Notes under the pieces: generated by a model
The model's input: only the letters and a program-made list of their open reading frames with translations
What the model was told of the DNA's origin: nothing
The model's database searches: none
DNA from: an uncultured Clostridia bacterium
GTDB lineage: Bacteria > Bacillota > Clostridia > Oscillospirales > Acutalibacteraceae
DNA length: 64,000 bases
Assembly: GCA_937880805.1 (NCBI GenBank)
Contig: CALGRR010000024.1
Location: 1 to 64,000, forward strand
Reading direction: 5' to 3'
Shown here: one piece after another, positions 8,073-16,657 of the stretch
How the letters are laid out: each line of letters opens with the position of its first letter
Position numbering within the stretch: the first letter of the stretch is position 1
Program-made: the position numbers and the translations under genes

Positions 8073-8582
8073 ATGGAATTATGGGATGCATATTACAAAG
8101 ACGGTACTTTAGCAAACATAGATTTAATACGGGGCGAAAACATACCTGATGGGCTTTATCATCTTGTTTGCGAAGTACTCGTAAGACATATTGATGGCGA
8201 TTATCTTCTTATGCAAAGAGATTTCAATAAAAATATTTACCCCGGTTACTTTGAAGCAACCGCTGGCGGTTCTGCTTTGAAAGGCGAAAACAAATTTGAC
8301 TGCATAAAAAGAGAACTTTTTGAAGAGACAGGCATTGTATGTGATGAATTTACAGAATTTGCTTGCTATGTTTTTGAAGATGGTCAATCTTTGTTTCACT
8401 GTTTTTTATGCAATACGGATTGCAATAAGAAAAAAGTAAAACTGCAGCAAGGAGAAACAATATCTTTTAAATGGATAAGTGAAAGTGAGTTTATAGAATT
8501 TGTTAATTCGGGCAAAATGATAGACCGACAAAAGTCAAGATATTTAAATTGGCTCAAAGAAAAGGGATACTTAGATTATTAA
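8073..8582 (+). CDS. NUDIX hydrolase
   Basis: A 169-residue protein with a strong AAGGAG site. A complete Nudix box (G-x5-E-x7-RELFEETGI) begins at GSALKGE near residue 67. Nudix enzymes cleave nucleoside diphosphates linked to another moiety. The N-terminus (MELWDAYYKDG) resembles IPP isomerase-like Nudix proteins common in Firmicutes; the exact substrate is not evident. Confidence 0.88.
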   Translation: MELWDAYYKDGTLANIDLIRGENIPDGLYHLVCEVLVRHIDGDYLLMQRDFNKNIYPGYFEATAGGSALKGENKFDCIKRELFEETGIVCDEFTEFACYVFEDGQSLFHCFLCNTDCNKKKVKLQQGETISFKWISESEFIEFVNSGKMIDRQKSRYLNWLKEKGYLDY

Positions 8583-8600
8583 AGTAAAGGTTGGGTGTTT

Positions 8601-8966
8601 ATGTATATATCTGAATTCTGTGAAGTGCATTACGAAGAAGACTACAATGTTGTATTCGTAAAATGGAAGAAGTTTTGTTCTCACGAAAACTACCGTGAGC
8701 CGCTTTACAATGCACTTGAAATAATCAAAGAGTATAAGTGCGACTATGTTGCTGACACACGCACGGGTTTTGAAAACCATCCCGACGATACAAAGTGGGT
8801 TGCAGATGTTTTTATGCCGACTGCGGTAGAATACGGATGTAAAACAATATGGTTCATCATCGATAAAGAAAACTCTCTGAAAGAAGAACTCGAAGGACAG
8901 GAAAGTGACTCCTCCGACAAAATTGCATTCAGATACATTTACAGCTTGGATGAGGTTACAGAATGA
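8601..8966 (+). CDS. Uncharacterised 121-aa protein, STAS-like pattern
   Basis: Start at ATG 8601 (AAAGG ten bases upstream); a GTG two codons earlier is possible. The sequence alternates strands and helices: NVVFVKWKKF, then EIIKEYKCDYVADTRTGF, then WVADVFMPTAVEYGCKTIWFII. The order resembles SpoIIAA/STAS-type folds, which is only a suggestion. It overlaps the next start by ATGA, so the two genes are probably coupled. Confidence 0.6.
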   Translation: MYISEFCEVHYEEDYNVVFVKWKKFCSHENYREPLYNALEIIKEYKCDYVADTRTGFENHPDDTKWVADVFMPTAVEYGCKTIWFIIDKENSLKEELEGQESDSSDKIAFRYIYSLDEVTE

Positions 8967-9541
8967 AACTGATATTATCATCCTGTGATTTCAGAAACGA
9001 AAAATCACAGCAAGTAATTGTGGATAATTTGCCTTATCCAATAGACAAATGCAGACTGTTATTTATACCCAACGAAAAAGCAACGGAAGAAGCTATTTCA
9101 GGCGATGTGTATTATGACCGTATGCAAGAGTTTGGATTTGCAAAAGAAAATGTTTATGTGTTTGACCATAACAATCCTGACAAATTCAGAAATCTTGATA
9201 TTGATGTTGTCTACATAAGTGGCGGAAACACTTTCGGAACACTTAACAAAATCAGGAAAAGCAACTTTGATAAAGATATAATCAGATATGTAAAATCGGG
9301 TGCTATTTATATTGGCGGCAGTGCGGGTGCACATATCGCTTCAAAGAATATTAAACACGTGGAAAACTACGATGAAAACATAGTGGGTTTAACCGATTAT
9401 TCGGGATTGGGTTTGCTTGATGGTGTTTTGATTTGTCATTATACAGATTCACGTAAATATGATTTTGAACAGCTTACCCAACATAGCAAATTTAAAACAT
9501 ATGCCCTAACAGATGAAGATTCTCTTGTTTATGAAGAATAG
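8963..9541 (+). CDS. Peptidase S51-like (dipeptidase E/cyanophycinase fold)
   Basis: A 192-residue class I glutamine-amidotransferase-like protein of the PepE family. The nucleophile elbow is IGGSAGAHIA (serine in GSAGA), preceded by VYISGGNTFGTL, and a conserved H is present in GVLICHYTDSRKYDF. PepE enzymes cleave Asp-X dipeptides; related proteins have other targets. It is about 30 residues shorter than E. coli PepE. Within this operon it may act on peptide-like compounds. Confidence 0.8.
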   Translation: MKLILSSCDFRNEKSQQVIVDNLPYPIDKCRLLFIPNEKATEEAISGDVYYDRMQEFGFAKENVYVFDHNNPDKFRNLDIDVVYISGGNTFGTLNKIRKSNFDKDIIRYVKSGAIYIGGSAGAHIASKNIKHVENYDENIVGLTDYSGLGLLDGVLICHYTDSRKYDFEQLTQHSKFKTYALTDEDSLVYEE

Positions 9542-9565
9542 CGTTATTAAAGACAGGTGATAATT

Positions 9566-9985
9566 TTGAAAATCAGAGTAATGACTGCTGATGATTATGA
9601 TTCCGTAGCAAAGTTATGGACAACTTCAAGCGGTGTGGGTGTTAATCCCGACGATTCAAAAGAAAACATTTCAAAGTATCTTCAAAGAAATCCGAATACA
9701 AGTTTTGTTGCAGTTGAAAACGGCGAAATTGTCGGAGCCATTTTAGCAGGTCACGACGGATACAGAGGCTTTATTCATCACACCGCCGTTTCAGCCTCAC
9801 ACAGAGGAACAGGAATAGGAACAAAGTTAGTAAATGCTGCTATTGATGCAATCAGAAACGAAGGGATAAACAAAGTTGTTTTGGTTGCATTTAAAACAAA
9901 CACTCTCGTAAACAGCTTTTGGGAGAAGCAAGGTTTTGCAGTAAGAGAAGATTTATATTACAGAGATTTGAGAATTAATAATTAA
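9566..9985 (+). CDS. GNAT acetyltransferase 3
   Basis: A 139-residue protein. A TTG start at 9566 is chosen because AGGTG lies seven bases upstream; a GTG at 9557 overlaps that site. The CoA loop is HRGTGIGTKLV, preceded by HHTAVSASH, and the protein ends LVNSFWEKQGFAVRED. The compact single-domain GNAT layout resembles RimI-like and drug acetyltransferases. The substrate is unknown. Confidence 0.82.
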   Translation: MKIRVMTADDYDSVAKLWTTSSGVGVNPDDSKENISKYLQRNPNTSFVAVENGEIVGAILAGHDGYRGFIHHTAVSASHRGTGIGTKLVNAAIDAIRNEGINKVVLVAFKTNTLVNSFWEKQGFAVREDLYYRDLRINN

Positions 9986-10007
9986 GTTTAAATATAGGTG
10001 AAGCCAT

Positions 10008-11687
10008 ATGGAATTCATATCGAAAGAACCCATAAATAAAGGTTGGTCGTGTGATAAGAAATACTGTGTCACAACTGCTGACGGAACTAAATATCTTTTG
10101 CGTGTCACTCCGTTTGATAAGAGTGCGAGCCGTGAGAATATGTACCTTATGCAAAAAGAGGTTGAAAAGCTCGGTATTCCTATGTGTAAGTCACTTGAAA
10201 TGGGCGAATGTGATGAGGGTATTTACATTTTGCAGACTTGGATTGACGGCAAGGATGCAAATGAAGCTATACCGTATCTTGCAGATTCAGAACAGTATGC
10301 TCTCGGTCTTGAAGCAGGCAAAATTCTAAAGAAAATTCATTCAATCCCTGCACCCTCAAACCAACCCGATTGGGAAACCCGTATCAACGACAAAGCAGAT
10401 TTGAGAATCAGGAAATACAACGAATGTCCGCTGAAATATGATAAAGGTCAGGCTTTTATTGACTTCATCAACGCAAACCGTTATCTGCTCAAAGGCAGAC
10501 CGCAGGTGTTTCAGCACGGTGACTATCACATCGGCAATATGATGATTGAAAACGGCAATGTTGTTATTATTGACTTTGACCGCTACGATTTCGGCGATCC
10601 TTGGGAAGAATTCAAGAGCATTACCTGGTGTGCACAGACTTCTCCGCTTTTCGCTTCGGGTATGGTCAACGGATATTTTGACAATGATGTGCCTATGGAG
10701 TTTTGGAGGCTTCTTGCATTGTATATCAGCCTTGGTACAATCACTTCTCTGCCTTGGGCAATTCCGTATGGTGAAGGTGAAATTAAGACTATGCGAAAGC
10801 TCGCAAACGAAGTGCTTGAATGGTATGACAATATGCAGAATCCCATACCGAGTTGGTATTTCAAAGGCTATTATTTTCAGTACATAGATGGTTTGCCGTA
10901 TAAAATGAAAGCACCTTTCGACTTCAGCTTTATCAGCCAATACGGAAAGGTGTTTAAAGTGTTTGACGACCAAGATTCAGGTAATATCTGTTTCGGTACA
11001 GAAAAAGATGGTGAAAAGTATTTTGTAAAATTCGCAGGTGCACCGACTGAGGCATATAACGGCACTCCTGAAGATGCAATTGAACGTTTGAAATCAACAT
11101 TACCAGTATATGAGACTTTGAAACACAAAAATCTAATCGAGTTTGTCGAAGCAAAAGAAACAAATGACGGATTTGCAATGGTGTTCAAGTGGGTTGACGG
11201 TGACTGTATGGGCAGAATGTACCCTGCAGAGCATCGTAGATTTATGAGTTTACCCATTGCGGACAGGCTTAATGTTTTCGACGATATACTAGATTTCTTG
11301 GACTACACCAATTCAAACGGATATGTTGCAGTTGATTTTTATGACGGTAGCATTATGTACGATGCCGAGAATCGAAAAACAACAATCTGCGACATTGACT
11401 TTTTCGGAAAACAACCGTGTGTCAACGATATGGGCAGAATGTGGGGCAGTTCAAAATTCCAATCACCTGAAGAATATCAACTCGGTGAAGATATTGACGA
11501 GGTAACAAATATTTACTGTGCCGGAGCTTTTGCGTTTGCGCTGTTTAGCAATTACAATCGCACCCGTGATGCGTGGCAACTATCAGAAGAAGCATTTGCA
11601 GTTGCGACAAAAGCGGTAAGCGATAATAGAAATGAGCGTTATCAAAGTATAAAAGAGCTAAAAGAAGCGTGGGAGAAAAGTTTATGA
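10008..11687 (+). CDS. Aminoglycoside phosphotransferase-kinase fusion
   Basis: A 559-residue protein with two kinase-like domains. Residues 1-295 are an APH-type domain with Brenner motif HGDYHIGNM (170-178; D172, N177) and metal motif IDFDR (188-192). Residues 305-559 resemble a protein-kinase fold: candidate lysine in YFVKF (K341), catalytic-loop-like VAVDFYDGS (440-448), DFG-like CDIDFFGK (461-468) and SPEEY (486-490). The second catalytic loop has V-A-V-D rather than H-R-D. APH enzymes phosphorylate drugs; the second domain could bind or modify a partner. It ends with ATGA overlap into the AAC(6')-like gene. Confidence 0.82.
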   Translation: MEFISKEPINKGWSCDKKYCVTTADGTKYLLRVTPFDKSASRENMYLMQKEVEKLGIPMCKSLEMGECDEGIYILQTWIDGKDANEAIPYLADSEQYALGLEAGKILKKIHSIPAPSNQPDWETRINDKADLRIRKYNECPLKYDKGQAFIDFINANRYLLKGRPQVFQHGDYHIGNMMIENGNVVIIDFDRYDFGDPWEEFKSITWCAQTSPLFASGMVNGYFDNDVPMEFWRLLALYISLGTITSLPWAIPYGEGEIKTMRKLANEVLEWYDNMQNPIPSWYFKGYYFQYIDGLPYKMKAPFDFSFISQYGKVFKVFDDQDSGNICFGTEKDGEKYFVKFAGAPTEAYNGTPEDAIERLKSTLPVYETLKHKNLIEFVEAKETNDGFAMVFKWVDGDCMGRMYPAEHRRFMSLPIADRLNVFDDILDFLDYTNSNGYVAVDFYDGSIMYDAENRKTTICDIDFFGKQPCVNDMGRMWGSSKFQSPEEYQLGEDIDEVTNIYCAGAFAFALFSNYNRTRDAWQLSEEAFAVATKAVSDNRNERYQSIKELKEAWEKSL

Positions 11688-12118
11688 TTAAGATAGCAAC
11701 CCCAAGCGACACAAGAGTATTAGCAGAATTAGCAATACAAATGTGGAGCAATCACACAGTATCGGAACTCAATACAGATTTTGCCGAGATTATAAATAGC
11801 AATAATGCTGTTTGCTTTATAAAATATGTTGATGATATTCCTGTTGGTTTTGCACAATGTCAGCTTCGCCACGATTACGTTGAGGGAACACACTCATCTC
11901 CCGTCGGTTATCTGGAAGGAATTTTTGTTGTTCCCGAATATCAGCATAAAGGATATGCAAAAGAACTTTTGCACGAATGTGAATTATGGGCAAAAGAAAA
12001 AGGCTGCTCAGAATTCGCAAGCGATTGTGAACTCGACAATACAAACAGCTTTAATTTCCATATGGCAATGGGCTTTGAAGAAGCTAACCGTGTTATATGT
12101 TTTAGGAAAGAGTTATAA
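11684..12118 (+). CDS. AAC(6')-type aminoglycoside N-acetyltransferase
   Basis: A 144-residue GNAT starting at the ATG that overlaps the previous stop, with GGGAG upstream. YVEGTHSSPVGYLEGIFV (65-82), then PEYQHKGYAKELL and CSEFASDCELDN, follow closely the layout of the short AAC(6') enzymes (Acinetobacter/Serratia group), which acetylate the 6' amine of aminoglycosides. The residues are as I recall them from that family, so the match is by memory, not search. Its coupling to the APH-like gene supports a drug-resistance role. Confidence 0.78.
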   Translation: MIKIATPSDTRVLAELAIQMWSNHTVSELNTDFAEIINSNNAVCFIKYVDDIPVGFAQCQLRHDYVEGTHSSPVGYLEGIFVVPEYQHKGYAKELLHECELWAKEKGCSEFASDCELDNTNSFNFHMAMGFEEANRVICFRKEL

Positions 12119-12134
12119 TCAGAGGTAAATAGAA

Positions 12135-12785
12135 ATGCTTGAAAAAATGAATGAATTTTTCGATAAACGGTTAGACGGTTATGATGAACATATGATGACA
12201 AATATCGAATCGTCTGATGTGTTTTATCCTTATACTGCCGACTGTTTACCCAAGACCAACGGTGTAAAAATCCTTGACCTGGGTTGCGGTACGGGTTTGG
12301 AATTGGAACATTATTTCAAAATCAACCCTTCGGCAAAAATATCAGGTATTGATTTGACTGAATCAATGCTGAACGCATTGAAAAATAAGTTCCCCGAAAA
12401 GAATTTGACATTGATTTGCGGCTCATATTTTGATGTTCCGTTTGGCGAAAACACTTTTGATGCCGCAATTTCGGTTGAATCTCTGCATCATTTCATAAAA
12501 GAAGAAAAAATTCCGCTTTATGCAAAACTCTGCAAAGCATTAAAAGTGGGCGGGTATTTTATTCTTACCGATTATTTCGCCTTGTCCGATGAAGATGAGA
12601 GAACATTCCGAAACGAGTTGCTCTGTCTTAAAAAGGAACAAGGCATTGATGACAATGAGTTTTATCACTATGACACCCCATTGACAGTTGAACACGAAAC
12701 TGAAGCGCTGCTCGAAGCAGGCTTTTCTTGCGTTGAGGTTCTTAATAACTGGGGCGCAACATTCACATTAAAAGCAAATAAATAG
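12135..12785 (+). CDS. SAM-dependent methyltransferase 3
   Basis: A 216-residue class I methyltransferase with motif I DLGCGTGLELE (48-58), an acidic ISGIDLTESM and DAAISVESLHHF. It belongs to the Methyltransf_11/25 type found on small-molecule targets. It follows the AAC(6')-like gene by 16 bases with an AGAGGT site. It is distinct from methyltransferases 1 and 2. The substrate is unknown. Confidence 0.85.
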   Translation: MLEKMNEFFDKRLDGYDEHMMTNIESSDVFYPYTADCLPKTNGVKILDLGCGTGLELEHYFKINPSAKISGIDLTESMLNALKNKFPEKNLTLICGSYFDVPFGENTFDAAISVESLHHFIKEEKIPLYAKLCKALKVGGYFILTDYFALSDEDERTFRNELLCLKKEQGIDDNEFYHYDTPLTVEHETEALLEAGFSCVEVLNNWGATFTLKANK

Positions 12786-12793
12786 GTGTAACT

Positions 12794-13561
12794 ATGACAA
12801 ACCAAGAAATTTTAGAAATCGCATTACAGCAATCGGCGTATGACTGTAACTGTAATGCAGATGATTTTCTTTCGACCGAAAACAAGGTTGTTTTATCGCA
12901 GAAAAACGAAAAAGCAAGGGTTTATATACCCTTGCCGCTTGAATGTGATTTGGTATCATACGGAAACAATATTGTAGCACAAGTCAGTCCGAGAATGAAA
13001 GAAACTGTTGAATGGTACATAGGCAAATATGCTGTTGAGCATTGTTTTGAATCGCCGAATGTTATTGCACTCAACGAAAAATTAGCAGAGTTTGGATATA
13101 AAGTCTGCTTTATGGCGGAATATTTTCTGCCAGACATCAATGAACTCAAAGAACTGCCCTGCGCTTATGAAATAAGAGTTTTACATCCCAAAGAATTTGA
13201 ACAGTATTATACCGCCGAGTGGGGCAACGCTTTGTGTAAAAACCGAAAACATCTTGATAAACTTGCTGTCGGTGCATTTGATAACGGCAACCTTATAGGT
13301 CTTGCAGGTTGTTCTGCCGATTGTGAAACAATGTATCAGATTGGTGTTGATGTTCTGCCCGAATACCGAAGAAAAGGCGTTGCATCTGCAATTACAAGCA
13401 GACTTGCTCTTGAAACATTGAAGCTTGGTAAAGTACCGTTTTACTGTGCCGCATGGTCGAATATCAAATCTGTCCGCAATGCTATCAGAAGCGGATTCAG
13501 ACCTGCATGGGTCGAACTGACGGCAAGAAACAGCGAATTTGTTGATGATATGAATAAGTAA
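12794..13561 (+). CDS. GNAT acetyltransferase 4, large type
   Basis: A 255-residue protein of the GNAT_acetyltran (PF12746-like) layout. The N-terminal half (1-140) has no CoA motif, and the C-terminal half has QIGVDVLPEYRRKGVASAI followed by AAWSNIKSVRNAIRSGFRP, the typical end of this subfamily. It is longer than the other GNATs of the operon. The substrate is unknown; the large N-terminal part may form the acceptor site. Confidence 0.8.
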   Translation: MTNQEILEIALQQSAYDCNCNADDFLSTENKVVLSQKNEKARVYIPLPLECDLVSYGNNIVAQVSPRMKETVEWYIGKYAVEHCFESPNVIALNEKLAEFGYKVCFMAEYFLPDINELKELPCAYEIRVLHPKEFEQYYTAEWGNALCKNRKHLDKLAVGAFDNGNLIGLAGCSADCETMYQIGVDVLPEYRRKGVASAITSRLALETLKLGKVPFYCAAWSNIKSVRNAIRSGFRPAWVELTARNSEFVDDMNK

Positions 13562-13574
13562 GAAGGTGTTGCTT

Positions 13575-14057
13575 ATGGCAAAAGTCATTTTAGTCTGTGG
13601 TAAAATATGCTGCGGTAAAACTACATATGCACAAAAGATTTGCAACAAAAATAATGCAGTATTGCTCTCGGTTGATGAAATAACGCTTGCTCTTTTCGGT
13701 CAGCATTGCGGTGATAAACACGATGAATATGTAGAAAGAACTGAGAAATATCTGTTAAATAAATCTTTGGAACTAATAGAGAACAATATCAATGTTGTTC
13801 TTGATTGGGGTTTTTGGACAAAATTAGAACGATTAGCAGTAAAAGAGTTTTATGAATCCCGCGGGATTGAATATGAGCTTCATTACATTAATGTCAGCGA
13901 CGAAATATGGAAATCACGCTTGCGTAAGAGAAACAACGATGTGCTTGCAAATGAAACAAGTACTTATTATGTTGACGATAATCTCGCCGCAAAATTCGTT
14001 TCAATATTTGAAGTGCCGAGTGAAGATGAGATTGATGTTATTTGTCAGGGAGATTAA
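13575..14057 (+). CDS. P-loop kinase, AAA_33/zeta-like
   Basis: A 160-residue ATP-binding protein starting at ATG 13575. Walker A is GKICCGKTT (9-17). The rest resembles AAA_33 kinases: a sensing aspartate in LLSVDEITLALFG, then NVVLDWGFW, and the Arg-rich lid EIWKSRLRKRN. Relatives phosphorylate antibiotics (chloramphenicol phosphotransferase), polynucleotides or UDP-sugars (zeta toxin). In this setting drug phosphorylation is an attractive inference, not shown. Confidence 0.75.
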   Translation: MAKVILVCGKICCGKTTYAQKICNKNNAVLLSVDEITLALFGQHCGDKHDEYVERTEKYLLNKSLELIENNINVVLDWGFWTKLERLAVKEFYESRGIEYELHYINVSDEIWKSRLRKRNNDVLANETSTYYVDDNLAAKFVSIFEVPSEDEIDVICQGD

Positions 14058-14059
14058 AG

Positions 14060-14557
14060 ATGAATATTAAAATACGAAAAGCCAGAAATGGTGACAAAAA
14101 AACACTTGCATATATTCAAACAGAATCGTGGAAGGCTGCATTTGCCGATATTATATCTGCTGATGATTTAAATAAATACACAGACATAACAAAAGCTGAG
14201 TCAATGTACGAGAACGTCCTGAAATCTCGTTATGCAGAAATATCAGTTCTTGAAATTGACGAAAAGCCTCATTGTATTGCTGCTTGGAGCAAAGCAAGAA
14301 ATCCCGAATTTTCAGATAGTGCAGAATTAATTTGCATTCATAGTTTGTGTAATAACTGGGGTAAAGGTTATGGCACAATGATGATGAATCATATATTCAA
14401 CGAAATCAAAAATTCGGGATACAACAGCGTGGTGCTTTGGGTATTTGAAAAGAATACCCGTGCCCGTAGTTTTTACGAAAAGCACGGATTTGTATTAACT
14501 AATAACACACAAACGACATACGGTGCAGTCGAGGTTATGTATCGAAAAGATTTATAA
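14060..14557 (+). CDS. GNAT acetyltransferase 5
   Basis: A 165-residue protein starting at ATG 14060, just after the previous stop. It has IRKARNGDKKTLAYIQTESW at the start, CoA loop WGKGYGTMMMNH and ARSFYEKHGFVL at the end. The N-terminal QTESWKAAFADII helix is common in YjbC/RimI-like GNATs. The substrate is unknown. Confidence 0.85.
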   Translation: MNIKIRKARNGDKKTLAYIQTESWKAAFADIISADDLNKYTDITKAESMYENVLKSRYAEISVLEIDEKPHCIAAWSKARNPEFSDSAELICIHSLCNNWGKGYGTMMMNHIFNEIKNSGYNSVVLWVFEKNTRARSFYEKHGFVLTNNTQTTYGAVEVMYRKDL

Positions 14558-14571
14558 AAGGTAATTACAAT

Positions 14572-15039
14572 ATGAACATCGTCAGAAAATTAAAAACTAC
14601 CGAACTTCCCATCTTAACACAACTTTTCAACTACAAAGATATTGATGATATGATTGCCGAAAACACTCGCAATATCGAAAATGGTATCGTTGATATTTTT
14701 GCTTTGTTTGATAATGACAAGCTGATTGGCGAGCTTCATGTAAAATATGAAAATGAAGATAAAGACTTCGCCGAAAAAGGAAAGCGAGCATATCTGTTTG
14801 CATTCAGAGTTCATAAAGACTATCAAGGCAAAGGCTTTGGCTCCTATCTTCTTGAAACCGTTATTGACGAACTCAATGCCAACGGTTATCATGAACTTAC
14901 TGTCGGCGTCGAAGATGACAATAACCGAGCAAGATATATGTACGAGAAACACGGCTTCGTTCACCCTATTGCCCGAATAAAAGAAACCTACCAAGGCGAC
15001 AGTTATGAATATGATTTGTTGTTGAGAAAAGATAATTAA
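14572..15039 (+). CDS. GNAT acetyltransferase 6
   Basis: A 155-residue protein. AFRVHKDYQGKGFGSYLLE carries the CoA loop (QGKGFG) and NNRARYMYEKHGFVHPIAR the C-terminal signature. The gene has an AAAAGG site 11 bases upstream and follows GNAT 5 by 14 bases. It differs from its neighbour enough that recent duplication is unlikely. The substrate is unknown. Confidence 0.85.
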   Translation: MNIVRKLKTTELPILTQLFNYKDIDDMIAENTRNIENGIVDIFALFDNDKLIGELHVKYENEDKDFAEKGKRAYLFAFRVHKDYQGKGFGSYLLETVIDELNANGYHELTVGVEDDNNRARYMYEKHGFVHPIARIKETYQGDSYEYDLLLRKDN

Positions 15040-15084
15040 CTACGGTTATTTATGCAATCTCCTAAATTAGTAATGAGGTGAAAC

Positions 15085-16041
15085 ATGGATTGGATAGATG
15101 ATTTTATCAAACTGTATTCTTCTAAGGAAAAGGGCGATTTTACTAAAGCTCTTGAATTAAAAAGAGAACATATACCGAATAAATTATACCGATATAGAAC
15201 TACTGGAAATTTAGAGTATCTAAAAGGAGAAATATGTGACGGTGAAATTTTCTTATCTTTACCTTCCGAAATGAACGACCCTTTTGATTCTCACTCTGTA
15301 TTAGGTGAAAAGCACCCTGCTCCATATATTCAGTCGAAAGACGAGTATATGTCAAGATTCAAAGATATCATGGATAAGGATACCTTTGATAAGATTTTTG
15401 ATGACGATAATTGGTTTGAGCTGATGTCACTTTTTACAGCTGAAAATTCCGGTTCTTCGCACAATGTTAACGCTATAAAAGAAAGCATTATTTATGCAAC
15501 TATGAAAATGCTTGAGGATATGAATACAACCTTGAATGATACCATTAATAAATCATATCGTTTTGCTTGCTTTACAGAAAAATCAACAAATCTGCCTATG
15601 TGGAACCATTATGCCAATGAACATACAGGTGTATGTTTAGAGTATGACATTAGTACAATTTATGATGTTTTCATAATAAACAGATTGTTTCCAATTAAAT
15701 ATACTGAAAAACTTCCAGATGGCACATTATTGGCAACACACCACAAGATTAACGAATTCGCTTTTTTAGACTATTTTCTTATGCACAAATTAAAAGATTG
15801 GAGTTATGAAGCTGAGTGGAGATTAATTCTTTGTCCCGGCACGTGGTTTAATAGTTTAGGTGAAGTACCTAAAGACTATTGGCATAAAGGAAAGAAAATA
15901 AAATTTGCCGTTCCATCGAAGGTCATATTAGGAACCAAAATAAAAGAATTTGATGAAGAAAAAATCCGAAAATGGTGCAAAGAACATAATATACCAGTAC
16001 AAAAAATGAAGTGCACCGAATATGGTTTGACTGCAGAATAA
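15085..16041 (+). CDS. DUF2971 family protein
   Basis: A 318-residue protein with the marks of DUF2971: LYRYRTTGNLEYLKGEICDGEIFLSLPSEMNDPFDSH (given here by positions 31-69), then FACFTEKSTNLPMWNHYAN and GVCLEYD, and an EAEWRLI motif. DUF2971 proteins have no proven function; they are frequent in mobile and defence islands, and an ADP-ribosyltransferase- or nuclease-like activity has been suggested for some. The 45-base gap before it holds only its AGGTGA site. Confidence 0.8.
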   Translation: MDWIDDFIKLYSSKEKGDFTKALELKREHIPNKLYRYRTTGNLEYLKGEICDGEIFLSLPSEMNDPFDSHSVLGEKHPAPYIQSKDEYMSRFKDIMDKDTFDKIFDDDNWFELMSLFTAENSGSSHNVNAIKESIIYATMKMLEDMNTTLNDTINKSYRFACFTEKSTNLPMWNHYANEHTGVCLEYDISTIYDVFIINRLFPIKYTEKLPDGTLLATHHKINEFAFLDYFLMHKLKDWSYEAEWRLILCPGTWFNSLGEVPKDYWHKGKKIKFAVPSKVILGTKIKEFDEEKIRKWCKEHNIPVQKMKCTEYGLTAE

Positions 16042-16124
16042 TATAAAGAATGGTTTAAACTATTCTTTACATATACACCTATTAAGTCACCGTGATACAA
16101 TGAGTGAAAAAAGGAGAAAACACT

Positions 16125-16652
16125 ATGAAACCCACAAAAAAGTTACCTTTGTTTTGTATCACGGGAGCTTCGTGTGCAGGTAAAACAACCGTGTGTAACG
16201 AACTTTTCAAAAATGAAACAGACTATATTGTTCTTGAAAGCGACATAACTTGGAACGATGTTTACAATACTCCCAAAGATGATTACAGGGCATATCGCAG
16301 AATGTGGACAAGACTTTGTGCAAACATCTCACAAATCGGTCTGCCTTGTGTTGTGTGCGGATCTTGCACACCAAAACAGTTTGAAAATTTACCCGAAAGA
16401 GAACTGTTTTCAGATTTGTACTATCTTGCTGTTGTTTGTGATGATGAAACTATGATGCATAGAATGACAGTCGGCAGAAAAGTTACTGACGAAAATTGGA
16501 TTAATTCTTCTATGCAGTTTAATAATTGGCTGAAAGATAATCACAATAAAACCGAGCCTAATATTGACTTGCTTGACACTTCCAATCTCACTCCTAAACA
16601 TGCTGCGGAATATGTTGATAGGTGGATAAAATCCAAACTCGAAAAGGATTGA
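16125..16652 (+). CDS. P-loop nucleotide kinase-like protein
   Basis: A 175-residue protein with Walker A TGASCAGKTT (13-22) and a strong AAAGGAG site. DYIVLESDITWND supplies a Walker-B-like acidic residue, and RRMWTRLCANISQIGLPCVVCGSC follows. It resembles small AAA_33/shikimate-kinase-like proteins. An imperfect palindrome (16044-16067) in the 83-base gap upstream could weaken or pause transcription here. The substrate is unknown. Confidence 0.75.
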   Translation: MKPTKKLPLFCITGASCAGKTTVCNELFKNETDYIVLESDITWNDVYNTPKDDYRAYRRMWTRLCANISQIGLPCVVCGSCTPKQFENLPERELFSDLYYLAVVCDDETMMHRMTVGRKVTDENWINSSMQFNNWLKDNHNKTEPNIDLLDTSNLTPKHAAEYVDRWIKSKLEKD

Positions 16653-16657
16653 AAACA

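Noticed and set aside
16044..16101. Internal terminator and promoter before the P-loop kinase gene
   Set aside because: The palindrome lacks a T run and the best -35/-10 pair has a 24-base spacer, so neither element is convincing.
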